Source: Candidatus Solibacter usitatus (GTDB lineage: Bacteria > Acidobacteriota > Terriglobia > Bryobacterales > Bryobacteraceae). From it: a stretch of DNA of 64,000 bases. Shown here piece by piece: positions 10,116-20,505 of this stretch; within the stretch, counting starts at the first letter, position 1; each line of letters begins with the position of its first letter. Under the pieces are notes generated by a model, which saw only the letters and a program-made list of their open reading frames with translations, did not search any database and was not told where the DNA came from. Both the position numbers and the translations under genes were made by a program. The stretch is taken from NCBI GenBank assembly GCA_016185465.1, contig JACPNO010000007.1:43619-107618 (forward strand). Reading direction: 5' to 3'.

Positions 10116-11030
10116 ATGAAACAATCTCACATAGCGATCATTGGCGCGCCGCTCGATTTGGGCGCCGGCCGCCGCGGCGTGGATATGGGCCCGTCCGCCG
10201 TGCGCGTGGCCAATATTAACCAGCGCCTGGCTGCGCTCGGATATGACGTGGAAGATTTTGGCAATGTGCCTGTCGAGCAACAGGAAAGTTTGCCCGAAGG
10301 CCCGGCGCATGCCAAATACCTCACGCAGATCGCGACGGCCTGTTTGCGCCTGGCGAAGATGGTGGAGGCCGCGGCGGACCAGGGCAAAGTGCCGCTGGTA
10401 TTGGGCGGCGATCACTCGGTAGCGGTCGGAACGGTCGCGGGCATGTCGCGCCACTTCCGCAAACAGAAGAAGAAGCTCGGCCTCATCTGGATCGACGCCC
10501 ATGCCGACATGAACACGCCCGAGACCTCGCCCAGCGGCAACGTGCACGGTATGCCGCTCGCCTGCTGCATCGGCATGGGGCCTCCCGAGCTCACGCGCCT
10601 CTTTGGTTACGCGCCGAAAGTTGATCCGAAACACGTTGCGCTGGTGGGCATTCGCGACGTCGATATCCTGGAAAGGCCGCACGTGAAAGACAGCGGTGTG
10701 AAAGCCTTCACCATGCGCGATATCGATGAGCGCGGCTTGCGCACGGTAATGGAAAACGCCATTCGCATCGCGACCACGGGCACCGCCGGCTTCCATCTCT
10801 CCTTCGACATGGACGCCGTCGATCCCGCCTATGCGCCCGGTGTCGGTACGCCGGTGCGCGGCGGCGCAACTTATCGCGAGGCCCATCTGGCCATGGAAAT
10901 GCTTTGTGATACCCGCCAAATGGTTTCCCTCGAAGTGGTCGAAGTGAACCCTGTCATCGACGAAGTAAACCGCACGGCGGACCTGGCGGTAGAGCTGGTG
11001 ATGTCGGCGCTCGGGAAGAAAATCCTGTGA
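10116..11030 (+). CDS. rocF: Arginase
   Basis: VLGGDHSVAVGT, WIDAHADMNTPETSPSGNVHGMPLA, SFDMDAVDPAYAPGVGTPV. Confidence 0.95.
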   Translation: MKQSHIAIIGAPLDLGAGRRGVDMGPSAVRVANINQRLAALGYDVEDFGNVPVEQQESLPEGPAHAKYLTQIATACLRLAKMVEAAADQGKVPLVLGGDHSVAVGTVAGMSRHFRKQKKKLGLIWIDAHADMNTPETSPSGNVHGMPLACCIGMGPPELTRLFGYAPKVDPKHVALVGIRDVDILERPHVKDSGVKAFTMRDIDERGLRTVMENAIRIATTGTAGFHLSFDMDAVDPAYAPGVGTPVRGGATYREAHLAMEMLCDTRQMVSLEVVEVNPVIDEVNRTADLAVELVMSALGKKIL

Positions 11031-12004
11031 AGCTGCAGGTTGCGGTGGTGTACGGCGGCCGCTCCGGTGAGCACGAAGTGTCCATCCGCTCGGCGAAATC
11101 CGTGCTGCAGGCCATCGACCGCGAAAAGTACGACGTGGTCGAATATTTCATCAGCGAAGATGGCCGCTGGCATCCGGAGCCCATCCTGCCGGAGCCGGGC
11201 GTGCAGCCGGATATCGATGTCGTGTTCCCGGTTCTGCACGGCACTTTCGGCGAAGACGGCACCGTGCAAGGCTTGCTTGAGCTGGCCGATTTGCCGTACG
11301 TCGGCGCCGGCGTGCTAGGCTCATCCGTTTCCATGGACAAGGAAATGATGAAGCGCGTGTGCCGTGAGCGCGGCTTGCCGGTGGTGGACTACGTCACGAT
11401 GTATCGCGGCTCGCTCGACGCCTCCCGGGCAATTCGCGATCTGCCTTTTCCCATGTTCATCAAACCCGCCAACCTGGGCTCATCGGTCGGCATTTCGAAA
11501 GTGCGTGACCGCGCCGAGCTGGAAACGGCACTCGAGCTAGCGGCCAAATACGACCGCAAGATTCTCGCCGAGCGCGCCATCGATGGCCAGGAGCTGGAAT
11601 GCGCCGTGCTAGGCAATGAAGAACCCGAGGCATCGCTGCCGTGCGAGGTCCTGCCGTCGCGGGAATTCTACGATTACGAAGATAAATATCTGCTCGACCG
11701 CGCTCAGTTCAAGCTTCCGGCGGAAATCGGCGCCGAAAAAACCGTGGAGCTGCGCCATCTCGCCATTCAGTGCTATACCGCCGTCGAATGCTCCGGCATG
11801 GCGCGCGTGGATTTTCTGCTGGAGCGCTCGACCGGCCAGCTCTACATCAACGAGATCAACACCATTCCCGGGTTCACCTCCATCAGCATGTATCCCAAAA
11901 TGTGGGAAGTGAGCGGCCTGCCCTATCCGCAATTGATCGACCGCCTGATCGATCTGGCCCTGGCCCGCCATGCTGCCAAGAAGGCCACGCGCTTCACGCG
12001 ATAA
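11027..12004 (+). CDS. ddl: D-alanine--D-alanine ligase
   Basis: VVYGGRSGEHEVSIRSA, PVLHGTFGEDGTVQGLLELADLPYVGAGVLGSS, YINEINTIPGFTSISMYPKMWE. Confidence 0.95.
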   Translation: MKLQVAVVYGGRSGEHEVSIRSAKSVLQAIDREKYDVVEYFISEDGRWHPEPILPEPGVQPDIDVVFPVLHGTFGEDGTVQGLLELADLPYVGAGVLGSSVSMDKEMMKRVCRERGLPVVDYVTMYRGSLDASRAIRDLPFPMFIKPANLGSSVGISKVRDRAELETALELAAKYDRKILAERAIDGQELECAVLGNEEPEASLPCEVLPSREFYDYEDKYLLDRAQFKLPAEIGAEKTVELRHLAIQCYTAVECSGMARVDFLLERSTGQLYINEINTIPGFTSISMYPKMWEVSGLPYPQLIDRLIDLALARHAAKKATRFTR

Positions 12005-12017
12005 ACTGGCAGATAGA

Positions 12018-13493
12018 ATGCTTCGGGCCACTTTCGCACTGCTGCTGGTCCTCGCTCCCGCCGCGCTGGCCGACGATCTGGAACAGCAGGTCAAGAGCCT
12101 GGTGGGTGTTTTCGCTGCCGTGGAAGCCAATGCAGCGGACCCGATTTCCTCCGAGCAGGCTTTCTTTCAAGGCGCGATTCCCGGCATGCTGCGGCGTCTG
12201 GATCCGCACTCGGTATTTTTCGAGCCCGCCCAGTTTGAGCAGCTCCGGCAGCTCGAAACCTCCACCAGCAAAGGATTTGGCAGCGTGGTTTCCGTGCTGC
12301 CCGGCCGCGTGATCGTGCTGCAAACGCTGCCCGGAACGCCCTCGGCAAAATCAGGCCTCGGTCCGGGCGATGAGATTCTCGCCGTCAATGGAATCCGTCT
12401 GGATCGCTTGGATTCCGAGCAGTTGATTGGCCTGCTGGGCCAGAGCCGGCAGCGCCCTGCACGTCTCGACGTGCGCCGTCCGGGCAACGCACGCGTTCTG
12501 CAGTTCACGCTCACGCCGGAGGAAATGCAATCGCCCAGCGTGGAGCGGGCATTCCTGTTGAAGCCCGGCATCGGATACCTGCGCGTCGCCAGTTTTGACG
12601 AGAAAACCGGCGCCGAGGTGGCCGCGGCGATTGAAAAGCTTGGCGGCAGAAATCTGCAAGGCCTGGTCCTCGATTTGCGCAACAATCCGGGCGGCGTGCT
12701 GGGCGCGGCCCTGCACACGGCGGCGCTATTCTTGAAGCCCGGCCTGAAATTGCTCACAGTGCGCGGACGCGCTGTCTCTGAAAAAGACGAAAAAGTTCCC
12801 TCTGACGCCCAGCCCTACGAATTCCCGATGGCCGTGCTGATCAACGGAAAAAGCGCCAGCGCATCGGAAATTGTCGCGGGCGCATTGCAGGACCACGATC
12901 GCGCCCAAATCGTCGGCGAGGCCAGCTTCGGCAAGGGCCTGGTCCAAAGCGTCTTTCCGCTTTCGCAATCCGCCGGCCTGGCGCTCACCACCGCGCTTTA
13001 TTACACGCCCAGCGGCCGTTCCATTCAAAAACCCTTTGACGCCGCCCAGTTTGAGTTAGGCGCAGCGGCGGCGCACATTAACGCGCAATCCGACTTTCGC
13101 ACCGATGCGGGCCGCATCGTGCACGGCGGCGGCGGCATCCAACCGGACGCGGTAGTGCCGCCTGCCCAAATGTCGCGCTTCCGGGCAGTGCTGGACGGCT
13201 CCGCCGCCTTTACCTCGTTCGCCACCGAATACACGCAGGCGCACAAGATTACGGAATCGTTCGAGGTCACCGGCAGCGTGCTGGATGAATTTCAGGTTTA
13301 TCTTTCCGGGCGCAACATCAGGCCGGCGTTGAGCGAATGGTCCTCCGAGCGGGACTTCATCCAAAACCGGCTCAAGACGGAAATCTTCAACCAATCGCTG
13401 GGCGTGGCCAAGGGCGATGAGGTGGAGGCCGAGCGCGATCCGCAGATTCAGCGAGGACTGGAAATCGTTACCCGCGTCCGCCCGGCCGAATAG
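12018..13493 (+). CDS. S41-family C-terminal processing peptidase with PDZ domain
   Basis: PDZ (SAKSGLGPGDEILAVNGI), LVLDLRNNPGGVLGAA, NGKSASASEIVAGALQDHDRAQIVGEASFGKGLVQ. Confidence 0.9.
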   Translation: MLRATFALLLVLAPAALADDLEQQVKSLVGVFAAVEANAADPISSEQAFFQGAIPGMLRRLDPHSVFFEPAQFEQLRQLETSTSKGFGSVVSVLPGRVIVLQTLPGTPSAKSGLGPGDEILAVNGIRLDRLDSEQLIGLLGQSRQRPARLDVRRPGNARVLQFTLTPEEMQSPSVERAFLLKPGIGYLRVASFDEKTGAEVAAAIEKLGGRNLQGLVLDLRNNPGGVLGAALHTAALFLKPGLKLLTVRGRAVSEKDEKVPSDAQPYEFPMAVLINGKSASASEIVAGALQDHDRAQIVGEASFGKGLVQSVFPLSQSAGLALTTALYYTPSGRSIQKPFDAAQFELGAAAAHINAQSDFRTDAGRIVHGGGGIQPDAVVPPAQMSRFRAVLDGSAAFTSFATEYTQAHKITESFEVTGSVLDEFQVYLSGRNIRPALSEWSSERDFIQNRLKTEIFNQSLGVAKGDEVEAERDPQIQRGLEIVTRVRPAE

Positions 13494-13514
13494 GCGCTGT
13501 AGAATAGAGGACTC

Positions 13515-14261
13515 ATGAAGACACCGACGCTGTCAGCGGGCGACCGTGCATTGCTCGCCGGCTACGATACACCCACCATCTGTAACGTCATCGAGTTGTT
13601 CGCCGTGCGTCCGCGCCACACCGGATATATGGACGGCCGCATTCGCGCCTGCTTTCCGGAAATGCCGGCCATCGTTGGCTATGCTTCCACCGCCACCATT
13701 CGCGCGGCGTTTCCTAAAGCCGAAGGCACCGTGTATACGTCGCTCGACGACCAGGTGGAAGCTTTTGCCGCGCTTCCGGGCCCGGCTATCGTGGTCTTTC
13801 AGGATGTGGACGAGCCTACCGTCGCCGCCACTTTCGGCGAGATCATGTGCGCCACGTATCAAGCCTTCGGCGCCGCCGGCCTCATCACCAGCGGCGCGGC
13901 GCGCGATCTGGATCAGGTGCGCCGCCTCGGCTTTCCCGCTTTCAGCAACGGCGTCAATCCCTCGCATGGCTACAGCCACCTGGTGACCATTCATGAACCG
14001 GTCCACGTCGGCGGCCTGGCCGTGTATACCGGTGATCTGTTGCACGCCGATTGCAACGGCGTCACCAGCATTCCCACCGATATCGCGAGTGACGTGGCCC
14101 ATGCGGCGGCCGAATTCGTGGCGGCGGAAAACGTGATTCTGGATTTTCTCAAGACCGGGTCGAAAGACGTAAAAGGATATTCGGAAGCCCGCAAGGAATG
14201 TCTGCGGCTGATTGCGGAGCTTGGCCGGCGCGTGCGTGCGGGCGACGCGAGCGTATCGTGA
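13515..14261 (+). CDS. RraA family protein
   Basis: VVFQDVDEPTVAATFGEIMCATYQAFGAAGLITSGAARDLDQVRRLGFPAFSNGVNPSHGY. Confidence 0.85.
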   Translation: MKTPTLSAGDRALLAGYDTPTICNVIELFAVRPRHTGYMDGRIRACFPEMPAIVGYASTATIRAAFPKAEGTVYTSLDDQVEAFAALPGPAIVVFQDVDEPTVAATFGEIMCATYQAFGAAGLITSGAARDLDQVRRLGFPAFSNGVNPSHGYSHLVTIHEPVHVGGLAVYTGDLLHADCNGVTSIPTDIASDVAHAAAEFVAAENVILDFLKTGSKDVKGYSEARKECLRLIAELGRRVRAGDASVS

Positions 14262-14275
14262 GGTGGATTTGCGTT

Positions 14276-16537
14276 ATGAAAAAAGTATCCAGAAGTGCTG
14301 CATTTCTCAGTCTGGCATTGCTCTCCGCGGCCCCGCCGGCGGACTCGCCCGCCATCGCCGGATATTCACTCGAATCCTCTCGCGTGGAGCGCGATTGGGA
14401 GGCCAAGTTTCGCGCCATTCCGAATCAGCAAAACCTGCGCGACTACATGCAGCGCCTTTCCGCTCGCCCCCATCACGTCGGCTCGGCTTACGACAAGGAC
14501 AATGCCGAATGGATGCTGGCGAAGTTCAAGGAGTGGGGCTTGGACGCCAAGATCGAAACTTTCGACGTCTTGTTCCCCTCTCCCAAGGAACGCGCGCTTG
14601 AGCTGATCGAGCCCACGCGCTTCACCGCCCGCTTGCAAGAGCCGGCGGTGGCCGAAGATCCCACGTCCAATCAGCACGCTGAGCAGCTTCCCACTTACAA
14701 CGCATATTCCATCGATGGCGATGTCACAGCGCCGCTGGTCTATGTGAATTACGGCATTCCCGAGGATTACGAGCAGCTCGATCGCATGGGCATTTCCGTA
14801 AAGGGCGCAATCGTGATTGCGCGCTATGGCGCTTCGTGGCGCGGCATCAAAGTCAAAGTCGCCGGCGAGCATGGCGCGCTCGGGTGCATCATCTATTCCG
14901 ATCCTCGCGACGACGGCTACTATCAGGGCGAAGTTTTTCCCAAGGGACCGTATCGCCCTAAGGACGGCGTGCAGCGCGGCAGCGTGATGGACATGCCCGT
15001 GTATCCCGGCGATCCGTTAACACCCGGCGTGGGCGCGTCACCCGGCGCCAAAAGGCTTGCGCTCAAGGATGCAACGACCATTACCAAAATCCCAGTGCTG
15101 CCGATTTCCCACGCCGACGCCCAGCCTCTGCTCGCGGCGCTCGGCGGCCGGACAGTTCCCGAAAATTGGCGCGGCGCGCTGCCCTTTACTTATCACGTCG
15201 GGCCCGGCCCAGCCAAAGTGCATCTCAAAGTGCAAGCCAACTGGGACACGAAAAAACTCTACAACGTGATCGTCAAAATTCCCGGCGTAACTTTTCCCGA
15301 TGAGTGGATTATCCGCGGCAATCATCACGATGGCTGGGTGAATGGGGCCGACGATCCCATATCCGGCGCCGTCGCCGTCATGGAAGAACTGCGGGCTCTG
15401 AGCCTCCTGCTGAAACAGGGTTGGAAACCGAAGCGGACTATTGTCTATTGCCTCTGGGACGGCGAGGAGGAAGGACTCCTCGGCTCGACCGAATGGGCCG
15501 AAGAACACTCCGCCGAGCTGCGGCGCGTGGGTGTGGTTTACATCAATTCCGACTCGAATGGCCGCGGGTTTCTGCAGATGGGCGGCTCCCATACCCTGGA
15601 AAAATTCATGAACGGCGTGGCGCGGGACATCGAAGACCCTGAGAAAAAAATCTCCGTCTGGAAGCGCGCGCAGTTGCAGCGCATTTCCCACCCAGCCGAT
15701 CGCGATGATGCCCGCAAGCGCGCCGACTTACGCATGGGCGCTCTCGGCTCGGGATCCGATTTCACCGCGTTCCTCGACCATCTCGGCATCGCCTCGCTCA
15801 ACATCGGTTACGGCGGCGAGGGCGGCGGCGGCGTTTATCATTCCGTGTACGACGATTTCTACTGGTACACGCATTTCGGCGACACTGATTTCGCCTATGG
15901 CCGCGCGCTCGCCCAAACCGGCGGCACCGCGGTCCTGCGCCTGGCTAACGCCGAGCTGCTTCCCTATGAGTTTTCCGATTTCACAGACACGCTGAAAAAG
16001 TACGTCGAAGAAATTCAGAAGCTGGCGCGCGACCGGCGCGATGCGATTCTGGAGCGCAACAAGCAGCTGGATGAAGGCTTTTTCGCCGCCATCGACAATC
16101 CCAGCGAAAAACTCCTGCCGCCGCCTCGCGAAGAAGTGCCGCCCTATCTGAACTTCGCGCCGATCGAAAACGGCATGGCGGCCCTCAATCGCACTGCCGA
16201 TCATTACGAGCGCGTCTTAGCCGACGCCGCGGCCAACGGCGGAGCAGCCCTGGCCCGCGCTCAGCTGAAAGCCGTCAACGAAAAGCTGATTCAAATTGAG
16301 CGCGCCCTCACCCTTAGCGACGGCCTTCCCAACCGCCCCTGGTTCAAGCATCAGATCTACGCGCCCGGATTCTACACGGGGTATGGCGTCAAAACCATCC
16401 CCGCCGTGCGCGAGAGTATCGAGCAGAAACAATGGCGCGAAGCCGACGAACAAATCGTCCGCGTCGGTAAGATGCTGGAGAACACCGGCGAGCACATCGA
16501 AGCGGCGGCAAGCGAGCTGGAGCGGGCGGTAAAATAA
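14276..16537 (+). CDS. M28-family metallopeptidase (glutamate carboxypeptidase II-like, PA and dimerisation domains)
   Basis: IIRGNHHDGWVNGADDPISGAVAVMEELRAL, WDGEEEGLLGSTEWAEEH, GSGSDFTAFLDHLGIASLNIGYGG..YHSVYDDFYWYTHF. Confidence 0.9.
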   Translation: MKKVSRSAAFLSLALLSAAPPADSPAIAGYSLESSRVERDWEAKFRAIPNQQNLRDYMQRLSARPHHVGSAYDKDNAEWMLAKFKEWGLDAKIETFDVLFPSPKERALELIEPTRFTARLQEPAVAEDPTSNQHAEQLPTYNAYSIDGDVTAPLVYVNYGIPEDYEQLDRMGISVKGAIVIARYGASWRGIKVKVAGEHGALGCIIYSDPRDDGYYQGEVFPKGPYRPKDGVQRGSVMDMPVYPGDPLTPGVGASPGAKRLALKDATTITKIPVLPISHADAQPLLAALGGRTVPENWRGALPFTYHVGPGPAKVHLKVQANWDTKKLYNVIVKIPGVTFPDEWIIRGNHHDGWVNGADDPISGAVAVMEELRALSLLLKQGWKPKRTIVYCLWDGEEEGLLGSTEWAEEHSAELRRVGVVYINSDSNGRGFLQMGGSHTLEKFMNGVARDIEDPEKKISVWKRAQLQRISHPADRDDARKRADLRMGALGSGSDFTAFLDHLGIASLNIGYGGEGGGGVYHSVYDDFYWYTHFGDTDFAYGRALAQTGGTAVLRLANAELLPYEFSDFTDTLKKYVEEIQKLARDRRDAILERNKQLDEGFFAAIDNPSEKLLPPPREEVPPYLNFAPIENGMAALNRTADHYERVLADAAANGGAALARAQLKAVNEKLIQIERALTLSDGLPNRPWFKHQIYAPGFYTGYGVKTIPAVRESIEQKQWREADEQIVRVGKMLENTGEHIEAAASELERAVK

Positions 16538-16599
16538 GTTTTCCTTGTGATTTGGAACGCACGATACCCTAAAGGCATAATAGGACCGGAGGATTTTTG

Positions 16600-17871
16600 A
16601 TGACCCCCTCGGTGCTGACGCTCGAGCAGGAAACCAATCCGTGGCTGGCGGCCGAAGCACGGTTTGACGAAGCCGCCACCAAGCTGAACTTAGACGACGG
16701 TCTGTGCAAAGTGTTGCGCAGCCCCACCAAGGAGATCACGGTTCACATCCCCGTCATGCTCGATGACGGACGCCTCGAAGTATTCACCGGCTATCGCGTG
16801 CAGCACTCGCTCGCCCGCGGCCCCGGCAAGGGCGGCATACGTTTCTCTCCCGACGTCACTCTCGATGAAGTGCGGGCGCTGGCGTCGTGGATGACATGGA
16901 AATGCGCGGTGGTGAATATTCCCTTCGGCGGCGCGAAAGGCGGCGTCATCTGCGATCCGCGCGTGCTCTCCGATGGCGAACTCGAACGCATCACCCGGCG
17001 CTACACGGCCGAGATTATCGAATTTCTGGGGCCCGAACGCGACGTCCCCGCCCCGGATTTGAACACCAACGACCGCGTGATGGCGTGGATCATGGACACG
17101 TACTCGATGCACGTGCGCCACACGCAAACCGCCGTCGTCACCGGCAAGCCGCTCGATCTGGGCGGATCGCGCGGGCGCCCCGAAGCCACCGGCCGCGGCT
17201 GCACCATCGTCACGCTAAAAGCTCTCAAGAAACTGGGCATCGCGCCGTCGGACGCCCGCGTCGTGATCCAGGGCTTCGGCAACGTGGGCGGCATGGCTGG
17301 AAAATTAATGGCGCGCGCGGGCTTCAAAATCACCTGCATTATCGAGAGCGACGTCGCGGTCTATAATCCCAAGGGCCTGGATATCAATGCGCTTCTCGAA
17401 CATCGCAAGGAAACCGGCTCTATAGGCGATTTCCCTGGTGCTGAAAATCGCGACCGCCATGAAGCCATGTTTCTGGATTGCGAAGTGCTGCTGCCCGCCG
17501 CCACGGAAAATGCGGTCACCTCCGCCAATGCCGATCGCGTGCGCTGCAAGATCCTGTGCGAAGGCGCCAACGGGCCCGTCACGCCCGCCGCCGACGAAAT
17601 CCTGATGGACAAAAAAGTCTTCGTGATTCCGGATATCCTGGCCAATGCCGGCGGCGTCACCGTCTCCTATTTCGAGTGGGTGCAGGATCGCCAGGGCTTG
17701 TTCTGGAGCGAAAGCGAGGTCAACAGCAAGCTGGAAGAGATCATGGTGGCGAGCTTCGATTCGGTGGTGGATTACGCTGAAAAGCACGGCGTGAACAACC
17801 ATACCGCCGCCTACATGCTGGCGCTCGACCGCGTGGCGTTCGCCATCAAGCTCCGCGGGATCTACGCCTGA
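16600..17871 (+). CDS. gdhA: Glu/Leu/Phe/Val dehydrogenase
   Basis: [63 protein letters not shown]. Confidence 0.93.
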   Translation: MTPSVLTLEQETNPWLAAEARFDEAATKLNLDDGLCKVLRSPTKEITVHIPVMLDDGRLEVFTGYRVQHSLARGPGKGGIRFSPDVTLDEVRALASWMTWKCAVVNIPFGGAKGGVICDPRVLSDGELERITRRYTAEIIEFLGPERDVPAPDLNTNDRVMAWIMDTYSMHVRHTQTAVVTGKPLDLGGSRGRPEATGRGCTIVTLKALKKLGIAPSDARVVIQGFGNVGGMAGKLMARAGFKITCIIESDVAVYNPKGLDINALLEHRKETGSIGDFPGAENRDRHEAMFLDCEVLLPAATENAVTSANADRVRCKILCEGANGPVTPAADEILMDKKVFVIPDILANAGGVTVSYFEWVQDRQGLFWSESEVNSKLEEIMVASFDSVVDYAEKHGVNNHTAAYMLALDRVAFAIKLRGIYA

Positions 17872-17910
17872 TTTCGCTTTCCACGCCGCGCGCCTGCGCT
17901 AGCCGGTCTC

Positions 17911-20505
17911 ATGTCCGCTGAAGCCTCGACGCCCCTCATGCGGCAGTATCACGCCGTCAAACAGCAGGTGCCAAATACCCTCCTGATGTTCCGGCTGGGG
18001 GATTTCTACGAGCTATTTTTTGATGACGCCGTCACGGCCGCGCGCGAGCTCGAAATCACGCTCACCGCGCGCAACAAGGAAAAGGGCGCGGCCATTCCCA
18101 TGTGCGGCGTGCCTTATCATTCCGCCGAAAACTACATTGCGCGCCTGATTCAAAAAGGCTATCGCGTGGCTATCTGCGACCAGGTGGAAGATCCACGGGT
18201 GGCTAAGAAACTCGTCCGGCGCGAGATCACGCGCATCGTCACTCCCGGCACGGCCACCGACGCCCACCTGCTGCGCTCGCACGAAAATAATTACTTGGCG
18301 GCTGTAGCCCGCAGCGGCGAACGCGCCGGCCTGGCGCACGTGGATATTTCTACCGGCGAGTTCCGCGTCGCCGAGCTGGCCGCGGCTGAGGTCACGGCCG
18401 CGCTCGAACAAATCGGCGCCCGTGAAGTGCTGGTAGCCGCGGGCCTGCCGCTGCTGACCGGCCAGGAACCCACTGCCCGCATTCTGCGCACCGAGCTCGA
18501 AGAATGGATTTTCAGCTTCGATTATGCCGACCGCACGCTGCGCGATCATTTCAAGCTGCTGACCCTCGACGGCTGCGGCCTGGCGGGGCGCCCGGCGGCA
18601 GTATGCGCGGCGGGCGCCATTCTCCATTATCTGCAGGACACGCAGCGCGCCGCGCTCGATCATCTGGACCGCCCGTCCTTTTACGATCGCGCCGGCGACA
18701 TGGTGCTGGACGCCGTCACGGTGCGCAATCTGGAGCTAGTCGATCCGCAGTTTGCCGGCGAAGGCGCGACGCTACTCGAAGTCATCGATCAGACTGCGAC
18801 CGGCATGGGCGGCCGACTCTTGCGGCAGCGCCTGCTCGCGCCGTCGCTCGATTCCGTCGAAATTGATGCGCGCCTCGATGCCGTTCGCGATCTGTTATCC
18901 GACACCATACTGCGCGCCGGCCTGCGCAAAGAGCTAGCCGGCGTGATGGATCTCGAGCGGCTCCTGGCGAAAGTAACGATCGGCTCCGCGGGCCCGCGCG
19001 AGTTGCAGGCGCTAGGGAAATCGCTCGAAAGAATTCCCGCGCTGAAACGCTGCTTTACTAAACCTCTGGCCTCGCGCCTGGGCTTGATTGTGGAGCAGCT
19101 CGACGAAATTCCCGAAGTGCGCGACCGCATTCTCGAAGCCATCGCCGATGCCCCGCCCTTGAATTTCGCCGATGGCGGCTCCATCCGCTCCGGCTACAAT
19201 GCGGAGCTCGACCAGTTGCGCGACCTTAGCCAGAATGGCCGCCAGTACATCGCGCAGATTGAGGCGCGCGAACGCACACGCACAGGGATAGGCTCGCTCA
19301 AAGTCCGCTTCAACAACGTCTTCGGCTACTACATCGAAATTTCCAAAGCCAACATGCACCTGGCGCCGGCCGATTATGAACGCAAACAAACCCTGGTGAA
19401 TGCCGAGCGCTTCACCACGCCCGAGCTCAAAGACTACGAACGCAAAGTGCTGGATGCCGAGGAGAAGATCCTTACGCTGGAAAGAGAAATCTTCACCGAG
19501 GTCCGGCGCCACGCCGCCGACCACGCGCAGCGCATTCGAGCCACCGCGCGCGCCATCGCGGAGCTGGATGTCACCGCCGCGCTCGCCCAGGTAGCCGCCG
19601 AGAATCGCTACGCGCGTCCCACTTTTTCTAACGACGACACCATGCGCATTGCCGGCGGGCGCCATCCGGTGATCGAACGCCTCGCCGATCAGGAAGCCGG
19701 CCGCTTCATCCCCAACGACTTGTTTCTGAACTCAACCTCCAACCTGATCGCCATCATCACCGGTCCCAACATGGGCGGCAAATCGACCTATCTTCGTCAA
19801 GCCGCGCTCATCGCGATTCTGGCGCAAATGGGTTCGTTTGTTCCCGCCGAGTCCGCCGCGTTGCCTATCATCGACCGCATTTTCACGCGCATCGGCGCGT
19901 CCGATAATCTGGCGCGCGGCCGTTCCACTTTCATGGTTGAGATGACCGAAACCGCCGTCATTTTGAACACTGCCACGCCGCGCAGCTTCATTGTGTTGGA
20001 CGAAATCGGCCGCGGCACGGCGACCTATGACGGCCTGGCGCTCGCCTGGTCGGTGATCGAGCACATCCATACCCGCACCCGCGCCAAGACGCTTTTCGCC
20101 ACCCATTACCACGAGCTCACCGAGCTTGCCGACCAGCTTGAGGGCGTGCGCAACTTGCAAGTCGCGGTTAAGGAAGCCGGCGACCGCATCATTTTCCTGC
20201 GCAAAGTCGAGCCGGGCAAAGCCGACCGCAGCTATGGCATCGAAGTCGCGCGCCTTGCCGGCCTGCCGTTGGCCGTCATCGAGCGCGCCCGCGAAGTGTT
20301 GAAATATCACGAGCAAAGTGAGCGCGAGGTAACGGGGGAACTAGCTCCGCGCGCCGCCGAGCCCATGCAAATCCGCCTGTTTGAGCCCGTCGGACACGCC
20401 CTCGCCGAGCGCATTCGCGAGCTCAAGCTGGATGAGCTGCGGCCCATCGAAGCCCTGCAATTGCTGAACGAATTGCAGCAGGAGTTGAAAAAACCTTGCG
20501 AGTAG
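17911..20505 (+). CDS. mutS: DNA mismatch repair protein MutS
   Basis: N-terminal MutS I, Walker A GPNMGGKSTYLRQ, FMVEMTET..DEIGRGTATYDG. Confidence 0.97.
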   Translation: MSAEASTPLMRQYHAVKQQVPNTLLMFRLGDFYELFFDDAVTAARELEITLTARNKEKGAAIPMCGVPYHSAENYIARLIQKGYRVAICDQVEDPRVAKKLVRREITRIVTPGTATDAHLLRSHENNYLAAVARSGERAGLAHVDISTGEFRVAELAAAEVTAALEQIGAREVLVAAGLPLLTGQEPTARILRTELEEWIFSFDYADRTLRDHFKLLTLDGCGLAGRPAAVCAAGAILHYLQDTQRAALDHLDRPSFYDRAGDMVLDAVTVRNLELVDPQFAGEGATLLEVIDQTATGMGGRLLRQRLLAPSLDSVEIDARLDAVRDLLSDTILRAGLRKELAGVMDLERLLAKVTIGSAGPRELQALGKSLERIPALKRCFTKPLASRLGLIVEQLDEIPEVRDRILEAIADAPPLNFADGGSIRSGYNAELDQLRDLSQNGRQYIAQIEARERTRTGIGSLKVRFNNVFGYYIEISKANMHLAPADYERKQTLVNAERFTTPELKDYERKVLDAEEKILTLEREIFTEVRRHAADHAQRIRATARAIAELDVTAALAQVAAENRYARPTFSNDDTMRIAGGRHPVIERLADQEAGRFIPNDLFLNSTSNLIAIITGPNMGGKSTYLRQAALIAILAQMGSFVPAESAALPIIDRIFTRIGASDNLARGRSTFMVEMTETAVILNTATPRSFIVLDEIGRGTATYDGLALAWSVIEHIHTRTRAKTLFATHYHELTELADQLEGVRNLQVAVKEAGDRIIFLRKVEPGKADRSYGIEVARLAGLPLAVIERAREVLKYHEQSEREVTGELAPRAAEPMQIRLFEPVGHALAERIRELKLDELRPIEALQLLNELQQELKKPCE

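Noticed and set aside
9597-10919. 440-aa minus-strand ORF opposite asnS/rocF
   Set aside because: Antisense shadow of two well-supported enzymes in high-GC DNA; low-complexity His/Arg/Ala-rich translation with no family resemblance.
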